Assembly (NCBI GenBank): GCA_963422465.1
Contig: OY730173.1
Location: 2,728,001-2,792,000, forward strand
Direction: 5' to 3'
Source: Lichina pygmaea
Lineage: Eukaryota > Ascomycota > Lichinomycetes > Lichinales > Lichinaceae
Length of the DNA stretch: 64,000 bases
Of the stretch, positions 12,278-23,800 are shown one piece after another (position 1 is the first letter of the stretch; each line of letters begins with the position of its first letter). Position numbers and translations under genes: made by a program. The notes under the pieces were generated by a model that searched no databases, had not been told where the DNA came from, and was given only the letters and a program-made list of their open reading frames with translations.

Positions 12278-13124
12278 GAGTTGGTGCAAGGCAGCCGGGT
12301 CCGCATGGGGCGCCGACGACGAAGGCGACGACGACGACGACGGCGACGACGACGTCAACGGAGCCGCGGTCGCCGCTGTCGGTGCCCCCGTCGGAGGGAG
12401 CGTGGCGGCGGCGGAGACGACCGATGGGGAGGACGGTGTTCGCAGCGGCCGCAGCGACGGTAAACGGGGGTCGTGGGGAACGATGGCCGGTAGGCTGACG
12501 CGTCGCGCGTCGACGGGGGCCGGAGAGGACGTTTGATGGTGCGATCGGGTCGGCGGCGGGGGGTGATGTGTTTGCGTCGGGTACGGGACGGGGTGTTGGG
12601 TCGACGGCGACGAATCGATAGGTCGGTCGCGTAGCGACGCTTCGGGCGCGGCGTGTGGAGGCGGAGCCGGCTGCGAGTGCGGGTGCAGGTGTGGGTGAGG
12701 ATGCGGATGCGGATGCGGATGCGGATGCGGATGCGGATGCGGATGCGGATGCGGATGCGGATGCGGATGCGGATGCAAGTGGGCGTGGGCGTGGGCGTGG
12801 GCGTGCGAGCGCGAGTGCGTGGCGGCGGGGTCGCCGCCGCCGGCATCGTCGACGGCCGGTCGCGGCGAGGACGCCGACGACAGCGACCCGGTCGTCGTCG
12901 TCATCGTCGTCGGCGTCGTGATCGGTGTCGTCATCGACGCCGGCGGCAACGGCGGGTAGCAGACCACCGGCGAATGCTTCAGCGCCTCGTGGATCGAGGG
13001 CAGCGACTGGCGGGCCGTCTGCGACGGCGGCCGCAGCAACAGCGCTTCCTTGTCATCGCCGGAGGTTCGGCGCGATGCCGACGGCGACAGCAAATGATGC
13101 GGACGGTAGTGGTTTTGTTGTTGC

Positions 13125-13167
<43 letters not shown>

Positions 13168-13351
13168 CTTGTTCTTGTCGATGCTGCCGTTGTTGCTGAT
13201 GACGAGGAGATGGCGGAAGATGGTGATGATGATGATGGTGGGCGGAAGCTGCGTCGGCCGGCGGCGGCGGCGGCGAGAACGAGTACGGCGGCGGCGGACC
13301 GGCGTAGATCGAGGGCGGGCTGCCGCTCACGACGGACGGATTCGCGGCCAT
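10845..13351 (-). CDS. nsdD: NsdD-like GATA zinc-finger transcription factor, 4 exons
   Basis: A nuclear DNA-binding regulator; the family (NsdD of Aspergillus, SUB-1 of Neurospora) controls sexual development and represses conidiation. Exons on the minus strand are 13351-11819, 11739-11410, 11274-11169 and 11011-10845, giving 711 residues. The N-terminal half is low-complexity but contains SLPSIHEALK, a motif I recall in this family, and HLEYFDVEASLRE at the end of exon 1. Exon 2 has the conserved block NGPVPGMLPTIDECDEMM. The single GATA finger spans residues 629-654 (CHSCNRAETPEWRR ... LCNACG, spacing Cys-X2-Cys-X18-Cys-X2-Cys) and runs on into HYAKLTRK across the last intron. The finger lies near the C terminus, as in NsdD. 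Intron 1 carries a 17-base C run on the coding strand. ATG 13366 is a possible start five codons upstream. Tracts of poly-His, His-Pro, poly-Gln and poly-Pro are unusually long. Confidence 0.9.
11946..12008. repeat. GCG/CCG repeat coding a poly-Pro tract of the GATA factor
   Basis: A GGC-type trinucleotide run on the plus strand, read as about 20 consecutive prolines on the minus strand inside exon 1 of the nsdD-like gene. It is likely to vary in length between strains. Confidence 0.85.
12698..12776. repeat. GGATGC hexanucleotide run coding a His-Pro repeat
   Basis: About 13 near-perfect GGATGC units on the plus strand, read on the minus strand as alternating His-Pro. A GAT/CAT run at about 12247-12276 codes a poly-His stretch in the same exon. 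Confidence 0.9.
13112..13175. repeat. TTG run coding a poly-Gln tract of the GATA factor
   Basis: A TTG trinucleotide run with a few TTC and CTG interruptions. Read on the minus strand it gives about 20 glutamines near residue 70 of the nsdD-like protein. Confidence 0.9.
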
Positions 13352-14802
13352 GGCTCGCAGTCGCATCCCAGCCGCCGTCGTGGACGGTCAGGACGGCGCG
13401 ACGGCGGACGACAGGGCCGATGGAAGGTCGTCCGACCGAACCGGATCACCAGCCTCGCCGGCGAATCGATGGTGCCTCCGATCTATCGACCTCCGTCATC
13501 GAACCATCCTTCCCTCTGCGCCTTTCGGTGTCGACGGTCCGAGTGCCTGATGGGATCGTCGCCAACGAATTTCTCCGTCACCGCAGCATGCCCTCCGGTG
13601 CTGCACACGACGGATGGGGCGTGCTTTCGCCAGGAACCAGATCGGATCTCGGCGCGGGAACGATGCCGATAGCGGGGGGGGGCCCTCTGGAAAGCGCCGA
13701 TGTGAGGCCAACCTGCCGTCGTCGCGGTCTTGGCGATGGTGGCGGCGGAAGCAGCGGCGAGCGCGGTCGCACGATCGGCCACGGATGTCGTCTGAGACGT
13801 CGCCGGTCGTCGTCGCTCCTGTCGTCGGCGCGGCTCGCGCCCGGCAGTTTGTTCTGCGGTGTCGTCGTCGCGGCGATGGCGGAGACGGAGATGAGAGCGA
13901 CGCCGGCGGTGGCGATATCTCGAGGATGCTGTCAACCTAATGGTATCGGCGGCTGCGTACGGTGCTGTACAAGCGGGCGAGCCGTGCTAGTTGCATCGGT
14001 AGCGCGGCTATCGTCTCGTCGCTGCTGCTTCCTTCTTGTTCTTCTTCCTTCTGCCGGAGCGGAGTGTCTTGGTCTCGCCGGGTTCGACGAGCCAAATCAA
14101 GTCGATGCCGGTAGTACAGTGGCATGCTCTGCACACGCAGGAGGACAGTGCTCGTAAGGCCCCCCACCCTTTCACTCTTTCCTCCCCCCCCCCCCCCTCC
14201 AGGCGTAGCACTCTCGCTACATCCGATATATCGGCGCAGCACAGGTCATTCGTCCAAGCAGCACAGGTAAGCTTCACTGGATCAGTGGCGATCTCCGATG
14301 GCCGAGCCGAAGCCACTACCGCCGGTACCACGTCCACGTCGTTCGCCGCACCTTACCGGGTGAACGTATGAACCTACAGTGATTAGCAGGTACGGTACCC
14401 GGGCGTGCCGGGGCAGGGGGGGAACGTACCGTACGCTATCTCGGAATCGTCGAATCCGGCCGAGGATCTTTTCTTTTATCCTGATTATTGTTTTATCGTC
14501 TTCCTCTTCTCATCTCGACTCGGCCGCGCCGAGCCGGATGGATTTCCGTTTCTTTTGATCGAGCCGGCCACGTTCTGTCTCGTCTGACATGTCGTCATGA
14601 TCCTAAATAAACGCGCCTTTTCGTCTTTGGTCCTTTTACTTTTCGTCGTGTCGCCGCCGCGACTGCCGGTCGATGGCCGATTGGCGACGTGTGGGTGTGA
14701 GCGGGTATCGGACCTGCCGGGCATGCTGGAAGGGGAGAGATGCCAGATTTACGACGACGATTTGCTCCCGACGCTTGCCAAGCGCCAAGCGCCAAGCGCC
14801 CC

Positions 14803-14866
14803 ATTTCTGAATTTCCGAATTTCTGAATTTCCGCATTTCCGGGTTTCCGAATTTCCGAATTTCCGA
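14803..14866. repeat. AATTTCCG-type octamer tandem repeat
   Basis: Seven degenerate units of AATTTCCG/AATTTCTG/CATTTCCG lie head to tail, right after a GCGCCAA repeat at about 14776-14800. Confidence 0.85.
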
Positions 14867-15721
14867 CCTTGATCTTGCGCGTCGTCTCTTTTTGTTTTTC
14901 TTCGGTTGGCCGGTTGGCGTTTCTCTCTCTGGCCCGACTCGGCGGATCCTGCTTTCCGCTCGAGGTGCGGCAATTGCTGAAGATTCTTCTCGCGACCGCT
15001 CTACGGTGTTCCATTCCGATTTTCTCGTCCGGCGCGATTCGATTACTTTTGATCGGATCGTCTTTCGACGAGGGGGGGGGCCGGGTCGGTTCTTGTTCCC
15101 AGATGCGCATCGTCGGGAAGGCCGTCGGTACCTGGGCCTTCGATCCGACTACTTTCCAGTCCCGGCCGTCGGAGGCGCGACGACGGGTAAAGACGGTCCA
15201 GGTCGAGGTCTCGAGCCATGACCGGATGGGGATGCGATCGGGAAGATCGGAGATCGAATCTGGACCCTGCCACACTCAATTCGACCAGGCCGGCCTCGTG
15301 ACGGCGTTCGCGACGGAACATCTGAAGATGTGGAAATTGTGCGGAAATGCCGCGAGTCGGCCACGCCGCCTCGCCCACGGATTGGAGGTCCGGAATGTTC
15401 GTCGCGAAAACGACGGTGAGTTTTGAGACAGCGTCGACAGGGGCACTGCTTGTTGTAGCTTTTGCAGGGCCCCTAGACCTGTCCTGCGGGCTGTCCCCAG
15501 GGTGCTCCTGCACTGACAGGTACCCTACAGTACGCTACAGCCCCTGCCCCGCTCGCGCTCGCTGCTCGTACGGCGCCTCGGTACGTATGTACGTGCGGCT
15601 GGTCCCGTGACCGACCCTGGTCCAGGGCCTGCCGACGGTCTGCCTGGTCTCCGTCGTCGACGTAGCCGTTGGAGGATCATCCGACGCCAAAGGACTTGGA
15701 TGCGATGCGCGGTCTCCTGCT

Positions 15722-15766
15722 TCGTGCTTGCTTGCTGGCTTGCTGGCTTGCTGGCTTGCTTGCTTC
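15722..15766. repeat. GCTT/GCTGGCTT microsatellite
   Basis: A mixed GCTT and GCTGGCTT run. It is the reverse-complement type of the AAGC run at about 10640-10662 on the other side of the GATA gene. Confidence 0.8.
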
Positions 15767-15991
15767 ACTGCAGTAGCCTCATACTGTCATTCTCCGCCCG
15801 ATGGTTGACGCTTGACCGTTGGTTGCTGCTTTCCCCCCTTCCCCTCTGCTTCTCCTCTCCTGCAGCGCGGCCAAGCGTACGCATGTACGTACGTCGGTAT
15901 GTTTGCCCACGGATGACTCCATGCGTCTCGCCTCGGTCTCCTTCCCTTGCGTCCAGAAGGGAAGCTCTCTCGGGCTCGAGTCTCGGCCTGA

Positions 15992-16046
<55 letters not shown>
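15992..16046. repeat. CA dinucleotide microsatellite
   Basis: A near-perfect AC run of about 27 units. Confidence 0.95.
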
Positions 16047-16051
<5 letters not shown>

Positions 16052-18402
16052 AACACAGACGTGCACACGGGAGTGGAGGACGGAGCGAGAGTGGACCGTC
16101 TTGACCGATTGGACTGACCGACCGAGCGGTCGCACGCCGACGTCGCTTGACGTCGCTTGACGTCTCGTTGCCGAGATATGACACCTGTCGCCAGCCGGAA
16201 ACACCACGACGGTGTTGCCGACCCCACCCCGACCGGGCCATCGTCCTTGTCGACCGAGGGAGGGAGGCGGGCCAGCTGCCGCGCCTGAGATCCGAACCCC
16301 GGACCGGACCGGATCCTCACTTTCTGACGGCCGGTTGCCAGCCTCGAGGGTCGAGCACGTATCCGCTGTCATCGGCAGTGCGACGACGGCCGCGCACAGC
16401 GCCCCTCTCGGCCGGCTGCTCCTCCACGAGTACGTGCATGACAGGACGACCGAGGCAGGGCCGGGGCGGAGCGGCCGAGAGGGCAGTCGGGCGGCGGCCG
16501 AGCCGACGGACGGCCAGGTCTTCGTGACGGGACCGCGGCGCCGTCAGGCACCGCCACCCAAAGGACCGTCCTCGACGATCCGGCTCCGAGTCGCGCGCTC
16601 CTGTCCGCGGCCGGAGCTGCCTCGACGGTCTTTTGTCGCATCGCCGACGCATGCGGCGGCACTTGCAACGGCGGTCACCTCGGCCGCCTCGCACATGAGC
16701 CTCTCCCTGCGACCGCGGCTGCGACCGCGGCGGCGACCGCGGCGGCAACGGCAGGGGGCGCAGACGCAGGTGCAACGGCCGGCGTCGCGTCCGAGCCCAC
16801 CTCGACCGGCGCGCAGCTCGTCGTGGGGGCTTTTTGGGGGGGGGGCGATGATCGTCCGGCTGCGGAGAATTGGAGCGCTCGCCTCCGTCTCTCCCTTGCG
16901 CCTCTCCCTCCCTCATGCCGACGCACGCGGCCCAGCAAGGATGAAGCGCCGTCGAGGGGGCCGCATGCACGATGCGCGAAACCCCCTCATCGCAACGGTC
17001 GACCGTCTGCGCCACGAAGGGAAGGTGCCGAGAGGCATTTCGTCGGGCGGCTGAGGCGTCGTGCCCTTCGGCTCTCGCAGGAGACGTCCGTCCAAAGAGG
17101 CAGGCTGGCTTCGTCTTCTACGTCCTGGCCAGGGTCTCGTCCTCGCGACGGACCTTCCCCCAACGCATCTCGGTTCTGCCGGACATATGCGCAGCGGATG
17201 CATCGCGGATGCTTACTGAGCGCAGGCCGGTACTTGTCGTCGACCATGCCGGATACGGTCCGGTACGTACTCGGTACGGGGCGCACACGGCCTCGTCCGT
17301 CGTGATTGGTCCATCGGCCGGGACGTCTCGGCGACCGGTCCCGGGCTGCATCTTCAGATCGGCGATCTCGATCGGGCAACGGCGAAGACGACGATGACGA
17401 CGCGGCAGGCGGAGGGACCCGGTCAAGCGATCGGTGTCGACCGTCTTCAGGTCTGCGGGATGCTTGTACGCACGGCGACGTGTAGTTACGTAATCCGGGC
17501 GGCCTCGGCATCGGCCTCGGCCTCGGCGTGCATCCGTCGTCCTGTACGAGTACTCGGGACAAAGCTCCAGCCGACACACACAGATCCGTTGGCGTAGAGC
17601 TTCCTTCCCCAGCTAAACGGATCTGCGCTGGCGTGACCGGGTCAGCTCACTTCAAGATCTACGTACATCCGTACAGTACGGTAGGTACGGTCCGAGTGCT
17701 GTACGAGTGCTGTACGCCGTCGGCCTGCCGGTAATTGGTAGCGCCGTCTGGCCTGTGTTTATACTTTGCTGGTCCGCTGTCTTACCTGGGCCAGAAGAAA
17801 TGTGACGGCGGACGGTCATGTGACACAGCATACGTACGTAATGACTAGCCGTAAGGGACTGTGCGCAGCTACGTACATACGTACCGTGGGTACGGAGTAC
17901 TTCCATACCGTAACACCTACCTTCGTATATACGTACTGTACTTCCGACAATCACCGTTCAGAGCAACAGCGTCATTGTTTGCGCTGTATCATAACGTACT
18001 ACTACTACGGAACGTACGTAGGGGCCAATTGGAGCAGTACGCCAACGTAGGAATGTACTCCGTAAAAACGTATTACGAGTTAGAGCAATCTGATCTTCGG
18101 GTACCACGCAACGGTGATGGACCGGCGCTCCAAAAGCACCCTGGCACCTACCGTACTGTCCTTCTGCTCTAGAAGAGCTCTCGGCGCAAGTCGATCGTAG
18201 AGTACGGTAAAGGCCGATGGAGGAGCAGATGCTGAGGTCTCCTGGGTCTCGCTGCGTGATCACTCCTAGCTAGGAGGAATTTTTTACTCTCTTGCGTCTT
18301 CCCACCTAGGACCTTATCCTCAAGGTACCATACCTAGTCTGGGTTACCCCCCCCGCGGGCAATGTGACTAGGTGGGAGATGGGTCCGAGTGTGTAGCGAT
18401 CT

Positions 18403-18520
18403 GGAGGGGAAGAAGGAGAGGAAGAAGGAGGAGAAGGTGGAGGAGGAGGAGGAGGAGAAGGAGAAGAAGAAGAAGAAGAAGAAGAAGAAGAAGAAGAAGA
18501 AGAAGAAGAAGAAGAAGAAG
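18403..18520. repeat. 118-bp polypurine GGA/GAA tract
   Basis: A purine tract with a single pyrimidine near 18438. It starts as GGA/GAAGGA and ends as about 18 GAA units, then runs into GAT. Such tracts can form triplex DNA. It marks the left edge of the transposon nest. Confidence 0.9.
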
Positions 18521-18545
18521 ATGATGATCAGACATCTCCATGAGA

Positions 18546-18823
18546 TCACTCACAAGCAGAGGACAGAGACTTGACTGACGTACGATCAGTAAACAGCCCG
18601 TGTTTATTTGCCAAATACAAAAAGACCCTGGAGAATCCGGGCGTGCCAGGGGCATGTTGAAGGTCCGTCTCGATGGGGATTACATGATCTTGGTGATCTT
18701 CATCGTCTTCATCAGCATTGGTTTTGGCAGTGGCATCGGCATCAGCATCGGCATCGGCATCGGCATCAGCATCAGCATCAGCATCAGCATCAGTATTGAT
18801 TTTAGCAGTAGCATCAGCATTGG
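18546..18823 (-). repeat. ATCAGC-type simple-sequence tract, left segment
   Basis: A degenerate hexanucleotide tract (GCATCA/GCATCG/GCAGTA on the plus strand). On the minus strand it is an open frame of Asp-Ala-Thr-Asn codons in which almost every third base is T or C. The frame leaves the repeat at about 18700 and continues in more complex sequence to a stop at 18546. LINE-A copy 1 begins right after the 14-bp duplication AGCATCAGCATTGG (18810-18823). I cannot tell whether this is part of a host exon or plain satellite. Confidence 0.6.
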
Positions 18824-19454
18824 AAAAAACTCTTCCCAGTACCACTACGTTCAAGGACCATCACTTCTGATAATCACCGGACTTTGTCAGAAGTTCTGGA
18901 AACCAAGCGAGTATCTGTTGGGAACCACCAAAACCTTAAGGTGAAAACCCATCACTTTGGGTAACCCAGCTTGTTTGTCAAAAGTTGTGATCTCTGAATC
19001 TTCGATCTTCAACTTCAACAACCAACAGACTATCTATAACAAGGCAGAGAGTGGCCAGTGGGATTCTGAAAGACTGGGGACAGGCCCCAATTACCTAGGA
19101 ACACTCAGTCTTGGGGTGTGGTCCCAGGATTGAGCAAGTACTCCCAGTCAGACAGATAACAGCTTGAACTTCTCTCAAGAGAAACATCTAGCATCAAGGA
19201 GATCAGGGCTCCCAGGATAAGAGAAATGGTTTAGAGCTTGCCTCTAGTGCTGGTAGAGTTGAAAAACTCTAGGAAAGCTCAGGCAGGGGGTGCGGTCTCC
19301 AGCTTGAGTTAATACAGCCAGATTTCCCTAGAGTCTAGTTGGAAAAGACTGCCCAGGAAAGTACAGTCTTGGGGAGTGGTCCCAGGATTGTGCAATTACT
19401 GCTAGGAACCAGGTGACCCTTTGTGAACAACCCACTGTGCAGGTTACCTACCCT

Positions 19455-20855
19455 ATGCCTGTCAAAAAGAAGAAACCGGACTCCTCCCAGAACACTACCA
19501 GAAAAACAACACCTTCTCCAACAATGCCAGCTCCCAGTTCTGCTGGTACTCAGCCTAGTTCTTCTACCCCCTATCCAGCTCTCCAGAATGACTACAACCT
19601 ACTGGACTCATGGCTCAAGACTCAAGCTACCCCAGAATCTGTACTGAAAAGCTGGGAGAATATTAAGAAAAACTCTTGTACTAATGAAGCCCAGTCCACC
19701 AAAACCCAGTCTCTCCCCACTGGTCTGACCAACAAGATTTTCCAGGAGCTGGAGAATATTAGCAAGCGGCTAGACAAGCAAGAATCTAAGCCATCATATG
19801 CCCAGGCTGTTCAGAAACATATCCCAGCTCAAATCCCTCTAGCTCCAAGGATTCTGAAGGAAGTTCTTGTCCACCCTGGTAACCAGACACCTGATATGGC
19901 CAACAGGACTCACATCCAGCTTTTTCAAGCTCTCCAAGACAGACTCCCCAGTCCCTATAATAAACAAGTCAGAGCAGTGAGAAAACTTCCCTCAGGGGAC
20001 ATTCTTATTAACACTGAAACCCAAGAGACTAAGAGTTTTCTGGAGAAAGACTCTGCCTGGATATCAGCTATTTTTACCAAGGAAGCAACTATCCAACCCA
20101 AGAGATTCCCAGTGTTGATTCATGGAGTCAGAACCACAGACATCCAGCCAGAAAACCTGGAAAAAACTCGCCAGACTATCCAGAACAGCAACCCATCCCT
20201 GAGCAAGCAAATCACTATTCTAAGAGCCTACTGGTCAAAGAAGGCTATAGCTCAAAAGAAACCAGTTACTTCACTCCACCTGGATCTGGCCACCCCGGAA
20301 CAGGCCAATCTTCTAATTGAGAGTGGAGTAGTGCTGGGCCACAGATTGCATGAGGCAGAGCCTTTTCTGGCTAACACAGTGGTGGCACAATGCTTCAAGT
20401 GCTTTGGGTATGGACACCAAGCTCGCCTGTGCAGGAATCAAGCTGTATGTGGTGCCTGTGGAGGCCAGCATGAAAGAAGAACCTGCCAAATCCCTGAGCA
20501 ACTGCTAAAGCCAAAATGCAGCAACTGCAAAGGAGCTCACCCAGCCTGGGCTAGCACATGCCCAGTACGCCAAGAAGCAGTCAAGAAGGCAAGAGAGGCA
20601 TGGATTTCCCGCCCAGGGAAGTATGCGATCTCCACTGCTACCACTGTCCCAGTCACACAGTCTCCAGTTACTTTCCCCTTCATACAGACTCTTCCAGGGG
20701 GAAAAAGACGGAAAACCACAGAGCCAACTAGAAGCTCAGAGAGACTCAGAGGAGGGTCTCCAGAAGTGCAAATTCTGTCTACAAGATCAACAAACACAGG
20801 GGGAAAGCAGTCAGTCAACCCCTTCAAGATCTTTGAAGATGAAATGTCTACATGA
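19455..20855 (+). CDS. LINE-A ORF1, zinc-knuckle RNA-binding protein
   Basis: A 466-residue gag-like nucleic-acid-binding protein of the LINE. Its N terminus is low-complexity and basic (MPVKKKKPD), followed by a coiled segment (IFQELENISKRLDKQE). A central RNA-recognition-like region leads to zinc knuckles near residues 315-375 (CFKCFGYGHQARLC, CGACGGQHERRTC, CSNCKGAHPAWASTC). I start it at 19455 because the minus-strand copy 3 begins at the matching MAPKKKKP; an in-frame ATG at 19413 lies in sequence that copy 3 does not read. Its TGA overlaps the ATG of ORF2 in ATGA, suggesting stop-restart translation. Confidence 0.85.
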   Translation: MPVKKKKPDSSQNTTRKTTPSPTMPAPSSAGTQPSSSTPYPALQNDYNLLDSWLKTQATPESVLKSWENIKKNSCTNEAQSTKTQSLPTGLTNKIFQELENISKRLDKQESKPSYAQAVQKHIPAQIPLAPRILKEVLVHPGNQTPDMANRTHIQLFQALQDRLPSPYNKQVRAVRKLPSGDILINTETQETKSFLEKDSAWISAIFTKEATIQPKRFPVLIHGVRTTDIQPENLEKTRQTIQNSNPSLSKQITILRAYWSKKAIAQKKPVTSLHLDLATPEQANLLIESGVVLGHRLHEAEPFLANTVVAQCFKCFGYGHQARLCRNQAVCGACGGQHERRTCQIPEQLLKPKCSNCKGAHPAWASTCPVRQEAVKKAREAWISRPGKYAISTATTVPVTQSPVTFPFIQTLPGGKRRKTTEPTRSSERLRGGSPEVQILSTRSTNTGGKQSVNPFKIFEDEMST

Positions 20856-23800
20856 GGAATACAAAGTTCACACTTCTTCAATACAATGTGCAGAAAAGCC
20901 AATCAGTCCAAGAGCTACTTCTAGCAACCCCAACTCTTCAAGAAGTAGATATTATTGCACTTCAAGAACCCTGGAAGAATCCTCACCTTCAAACCAGCAC
21001 CTCAACTGTTTTTTCTTCTTTTCTTCCTTTATTTTCTCCAGAGATTGGTAGAACTCTTTTTCTTATTAACAAAAACCTGAATCTGTCATCTCTCCACCCT
21101 ACTTTCTGGAGTAAAGACTTTGTTTCTCTTGAAATTCATCTGGAAAACACCTCTACTTCTCTGTGGGTGCATAATCTATACTTCACTCCCTCAAGTCAAG
21201 AGAACTACCTACAAGCATCAGAAGCTCTTCTCTGTCTACTCCAAAATGCTTTACAAGCAAAAGGGCAGCATATTCTTCTTACAGACTCAAATCTTCACCA
21301 CCCTGACTGGTCAAAGAAAAGAAGACTATATTCTGACACTGCACACAAGTTCCAAACTCTAATGAAAAACTCAAATCTGGAGTTAGCTATTGCACCTTTT
21401 ACACCCACAAGAGCTAGATCTCTTTCCCACAAACCCTGTTCACCTATTGATCTTTCCTTTATATCTTCTTCTCTTTCTAACTCTAATCTTTTCTAAAATT
21501 GCTTTGCAGTTCTTTCATGGGTCTGACCACAGACCTGTGCTAACTAGCCTGGACCTGGACTCACCAAGAAAAACCTGGAAGCCAGAAAGGAACTGGAAAA
21601 CACTGGACACAAACCTGGCAAAACAAGAGTGTAATAATTTGCAGCTGCCCTTCCACTTTCAAGATAAACATGAAGTGGACGAGTACTTGGAATATCTTAA
21701 CCACTTTCTCCAAGAAATAGCAGACAGATGCACAGAACTCCAGAAGCAATCTAGCCACTCAGTCCCCTGGTGGAACCAAGAGATCCAAACTAAAGTTAAG
21801 CAGGAAAGAAGAATAAGAAGACAAGTGCTCAGAGGACAGGCAAGCCAAGAAGAGCTAGAAGAAGCAACTAAGCTCAAGAAGAAAGCTGTCAGAGAAGGCA
21901 AACAGAACACCTTCAGAAAACAAGTTCATGAGCTAGCCAGTTCCTCAAAATTCTGGAAGCTTGCAAAGTGGGGAAAATCAAAAGCTAACAAGACCCCTGA
22001 TCTTCCTCTGGTCCCTGATCTGGAGACTCAAGAAGGACTAGCCAAAAGCTTTGAGGAGAAGACAAAATCTTTCTCAGCTCAATTCTTTCCAGAAGCACGT
22101 GTTCCAGAACCAAGTACAGAAAGTCACCAGAGTACCCCAGAGATCCAGCTTTCTCAGGAGGTTACCACTGAAGAAGTGGAGCAAATTCTGAACAAGAAGA
22201 AACCTTTTACAGCAGGAGGAAAAGACAAGCTGCCAAATGGATTTCTGAAAGCTCTGGGTCCCAAGTTCTGCCAAGCTATAGCTGTTCTCACATCAACATG
22301 CTGGAGACTGGAATACTTTCCAGAGAAATTCAAGAATGCAAAAACAGTCTGTCTAAGAAAACCTGGCAAGGGAATCTATAACCAAGCTAAAGCCTGGCGC
22401 CCTATAGCTCTGCTAAACACAACTGGCAAGCTGATGGAAGCTATTACAGCAGCCAGACTAAGCAAGGTAGCAGAAGAGGCTAAACTCTTGCCAGAAATCC
22501 AGATGGGGTTCAGGAAAGGCAGATCAACTGAATCAGCACTCTTCCTTCTAACTTCCCAAGTGGAAAAAGTCTGGAAAGAAGGCATGGTTGCATCTCTACT
22601 TTCTCTGGACATCTCAGGAGCATATGACAGAGTTCTTCCAGAGATTCTTCAAAAGATTCTGGAGAGAAAAGGAATCCCTCTCTGGCTAACTTCTTGGATC
22701 TTCTCTTTCTGTACCAGACGTACCACCACCCTAGTTTTTGATGACTCTGAGTCCTCTTCTATTCCTATTCACTGTAGAGTTCCCCAAGGTTCCCCTTTGT
22801 CTCCTATTCTTTTTCTATTCTATATTTCTGAACTTCATGAGACTGTACATTCTCCTACTACTGGTGTTTCTGCTCTGGGATTTGCAGATGATACAAATCT
22901 GCTTGCATTTGGACACTCTCTTAAAAGCAACCTTCTGAAGTTGAAGAATACACATCTTAAATGTCTATCTTGGGCTGCAAGACATGGAATGGTCTTCTCT
23001 CCTGAGAAATATGAAATACTTCATTTTTCCAGAAGAAGATCAGACAATCTGCAGCTCAAGCTTAGACTTGGGAATGTGATTCTAAAACCAAAAGAAGAAG
23101 TGCGAGTATTGGGAGTGTACCTGGATGCCAAACTCCACTGGCACAAACACCAGAGAATTATTCTTCAAAAAGCACAAAAAGCACTATCTTCTCTTTCTAG
23201 AACCTCTTACTCCACCTGGGGCTTTCCAGTTCTCACAGCACGCCTTGTGTACACTGCAATACTCAGATCTGTACTGAGCTATGCAGTGGGAATTTGGTTC
23301 AACCCACTCAGAAAATCCTCTAATATTTCCTCTCTTATCATATTCCAAAACAAATGTCTGAGACTTATTGGGGGTGCTTTCAAAGCCACTCCTTCTTTTC
23401 TATTAGAGAGTGAGCTTTTTCTTTTACCTCTAGATCTCTATTTTAAATTTCGCACAGCTTGTTTTCTATCTTCTATCCAAACCTCCTCTCTGAAAGACTT
23501 TCTTGACAGTACCTTTTCTACTATTTCTTCCTATGCTTCTTCACTGAGGAAACCTTTAAAGAAATGCTCAACTATCTCTCCTAATTGGAAGTTCACTTGG
23601 TTAAGTCAAATAACTACTAACCAGGCTAGTTCAAAGAAAGAACTACAAATACTCTTTACTAAAGAGTGGGAAAACCAATGGGAGGAGAAGAAAAGAAAAG
23701 GCTATGCTGGATGGCAGGTGTTTTGCCAAAAACCTCACTACAACAACCTAAAGCTCTACAAAGAGCTACAGAAAGCTGAGGCAAGTCTACTACTGCAAAC

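Larger units (their letters stand above)
13352..18545. other. Long gene-free region upstream of nsdD
   Basis: Over 5 kb without a gene I can support. Long frames at 12925-14157 and 16212-17054 (plus) and 14595-15275 and 16317-17015 (minus) look like GC-rich chance frames: they are rich in Arg, Pro and Ala, have no recognisable motif, and overlap one another on opposite strands. The region contains C and G mononucleotide runs, an AATTTCCG-type octamer repeat, GCTT and CA microsatellites, a polypurine tract, and a GTAC/CGTACG-rich segment at about 17460-18060. It probably holds the promoter and 5' leader of the nsdD-like gene; long leaders are common for such regulators. Confidence 0.5.

Noticed and set aside
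12925-14157. 410-codon plus-strand frame across the nsdD start
   Set aside because: It is antisense to the GATA gene exon 1 and consists largely of mirror images of its repeats. No motif, no intron logic.
14595-15275. 226-codon minus-strand frame
   Set aside because: It reads through the AATTTCCG octamer repeat and low-complexity sequence; no family resemblance.
16212-17054. 280-codon plus-strand and 232-codon minus-strand frames overlapping each other
   Set aside because: Both are Arg/Pro/Ala-rich, as expected from GC-rich DNA with few stops, and neither has a recognisable domain.
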